In this document: positions 63,494 to 64,000 of the stretch, one piece after another
Numbering within the stretch: the first letter of the stretch is position 1
How the letters are laid out: each line of letters starts with the position of its first letter
Assembly: GCA_037132075.1 (NCBI GenBank)
Contig: JBAXPV010000008.1
Span: 1 to 64,000, forward strand
Source: JBAXPV01 sp037132075
GTDB lineage: Bacteria > Bacteroidota > Bacteroidia > Bacteroidales > CAIXZF01
Direction of reading: 5' to 3'
Length of the DNA: 64,000 nt
The notes under the pieces: generated by a model
The model's database searches: none
What the model was told of the DNA's origin: nothing
The model's input: the letters and a program-made list of their open reading frames with translations, nothing else
Position numbers and translations under genes: made by a program

Positions 63494-64000
63494 ATGAAAA
63501 AACTCTATTTTTTACTTAGCCTCGTCATGCTTTGCAGCATTGCCAGGGTTAAGGCTGATGAAGGCATGTGGTTACCCTTGTTCATCGACCGTCTGAACTA
63601 TGTCGATATGCAGAAAATGGGCCTCCGCCTCACTGCGGAAGAAATTTACAGCGTCAATCACTCCAGCGTCAAAGATGCCATCATTATTTTCGGCAGGGGT
63701 TGTACGGGGGAAATTGTCTCAGGACAAGGTCTTGTTTTTACCAACCATCATTGCGGTTATGGCTCAATCCAATCACACAGCAGCGTGGAACACGACTACC
63801 TCACCAATGGCTTCTGGGCTACCCGGAAAGAAGAGGAATTGCCAAATGAAGGCCTCACTGCTAGCTTCCTGGTTAGAATCGAAGATGTTGGCGCTAAAGT
63901 CCTTGGATCACTTGATAAAGGCCTCAGCGAAGAAGACCGGATGAAAAAAGTCCAGGAAATCTCTAAGAAAATTGAGGACGAAGCCACGAATGGAACACAA
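63494..64000 (+). CDS. S46 family dipeptidyl-peptidase, 3' end cut by window edge
   Basis: 169 codons visible, open to the window end. Signal peptide (ends RVKA), then the S46 N-terminus DEGMWLPLFIDRLNYVDM, GCTGEIVSGQGLVFTNHHCGYG with the likely catalytic His in TNHHC, and a conserved DYLTNGFWA segment. DPP7/DPP11-type enzymes release dipeptides from oligopeptides in the periplasm of asaccharolytic Bacteroidota. Substrate preference depends on residues beyond the window. Confidence 0.92.
   Translation, partial: MKKLYFLLSLVMLCSIARVKADEGMWLPLFIDRLNYVDMQKMGLRLTAEEIYSVNHSSVKDAIIIFGRGCTGEIVSGQGLVFTNHHCGYGSIQSHSSVEHDYLTNGFWATRKEEELPNEGLTASFLVRIEDVGAKVLGSLDKGLSEEDRMKKVQEISKKIEDEATNGTQ

Overview
The window looks like chromosomal DNA from an uncultured member of the Bacteroidota. 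Ten genes end in a type IX secretion (T9SS) C-terminal sorting domain. There is a gingipain-type C25 peptidase, an S46 dipeptidyl-peptidase start, a HmuR/HmuY heme-uptake operon and ECF sigma/anti-sigma pairs. Many promoters fit the Bacteroidota pattern TTG/TTTG-N19..21-TAnnTT(T/C)G. No rRNA, tRNA, CRISPR array, transposase or phage gene was seen.

Layout. 0-9.6 kb: the end of a T9SS surface protein, a radical SAM enzyme with a YhiN-type flavoprotein, an MprF-like lipid aminoacyltransferase/flippase, and a lipoprotein/barrel gene pair. 9.6-16.9 kb: a tandem duplication of a two-gene unit. Each unit encodes a dockerin/cohesin-like T9SS protein and an exported chimera of a collagen-like stalk with a hexaheme cytochrome domain. 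The upstream operator array is duplicated too. 17-33.7 kb: the core of the window, a dense multiheme cytochrome locus. The minus strand carries a tetraheme cytochrome, an NHL-propeller lipoprotein, a pentaheme lipoprotein, a 652-aa outer-membrane barrel, a 12-heme cytochrome, a second tetraheme cytochrome (about 92% identical to the first), a second pentaheme lipoprotein and a 21-heme cytochrome. Divergently there is an NHL/PKD T9SS protein and a 1221-aa adhesin-like 20-heme cytochrome. An NrfJ-like protein closes the locus. Nine cytochromes carry about 83 candidate heme-attachment sites by my count.

33.8-51.6 kb: further T9SS proteins including a C25 peptidase, a GH73-like hydrolase, an exported 1-Cys peroxiredoxin, a heme-uptake operon whose TonB receptor has nine GTTT repeats in its signal-peptide codons, and two PKD-rich T9SS proteins. 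51.6-58.1 kb: two ECF sigma factor modules. In each, the partner protein joins an anti-sigma-like cytoplasmic N-terminus and a membrane helix to a C-terminal outer-membrane-type barrel. 58.2-64 kb: housekeeping genes (pgk, CvpA, MlaF/MlaE-like, SprT-like, manC-like, S46 peptidase start).

Working model (inference): the barrel, pentaheme lipoproteins and large cytochromes form an outer-membrane electron conduit. The tetraheme twins are candidate OmcE-like filament subunits. The adhesin-cytochrome and collagen-cytochrome chimeras would be outer or surface electron carriers. No inner-membrane quinol oxidase and no cytochrome-maturation genes are in the window, so those parts must be elsewhere.
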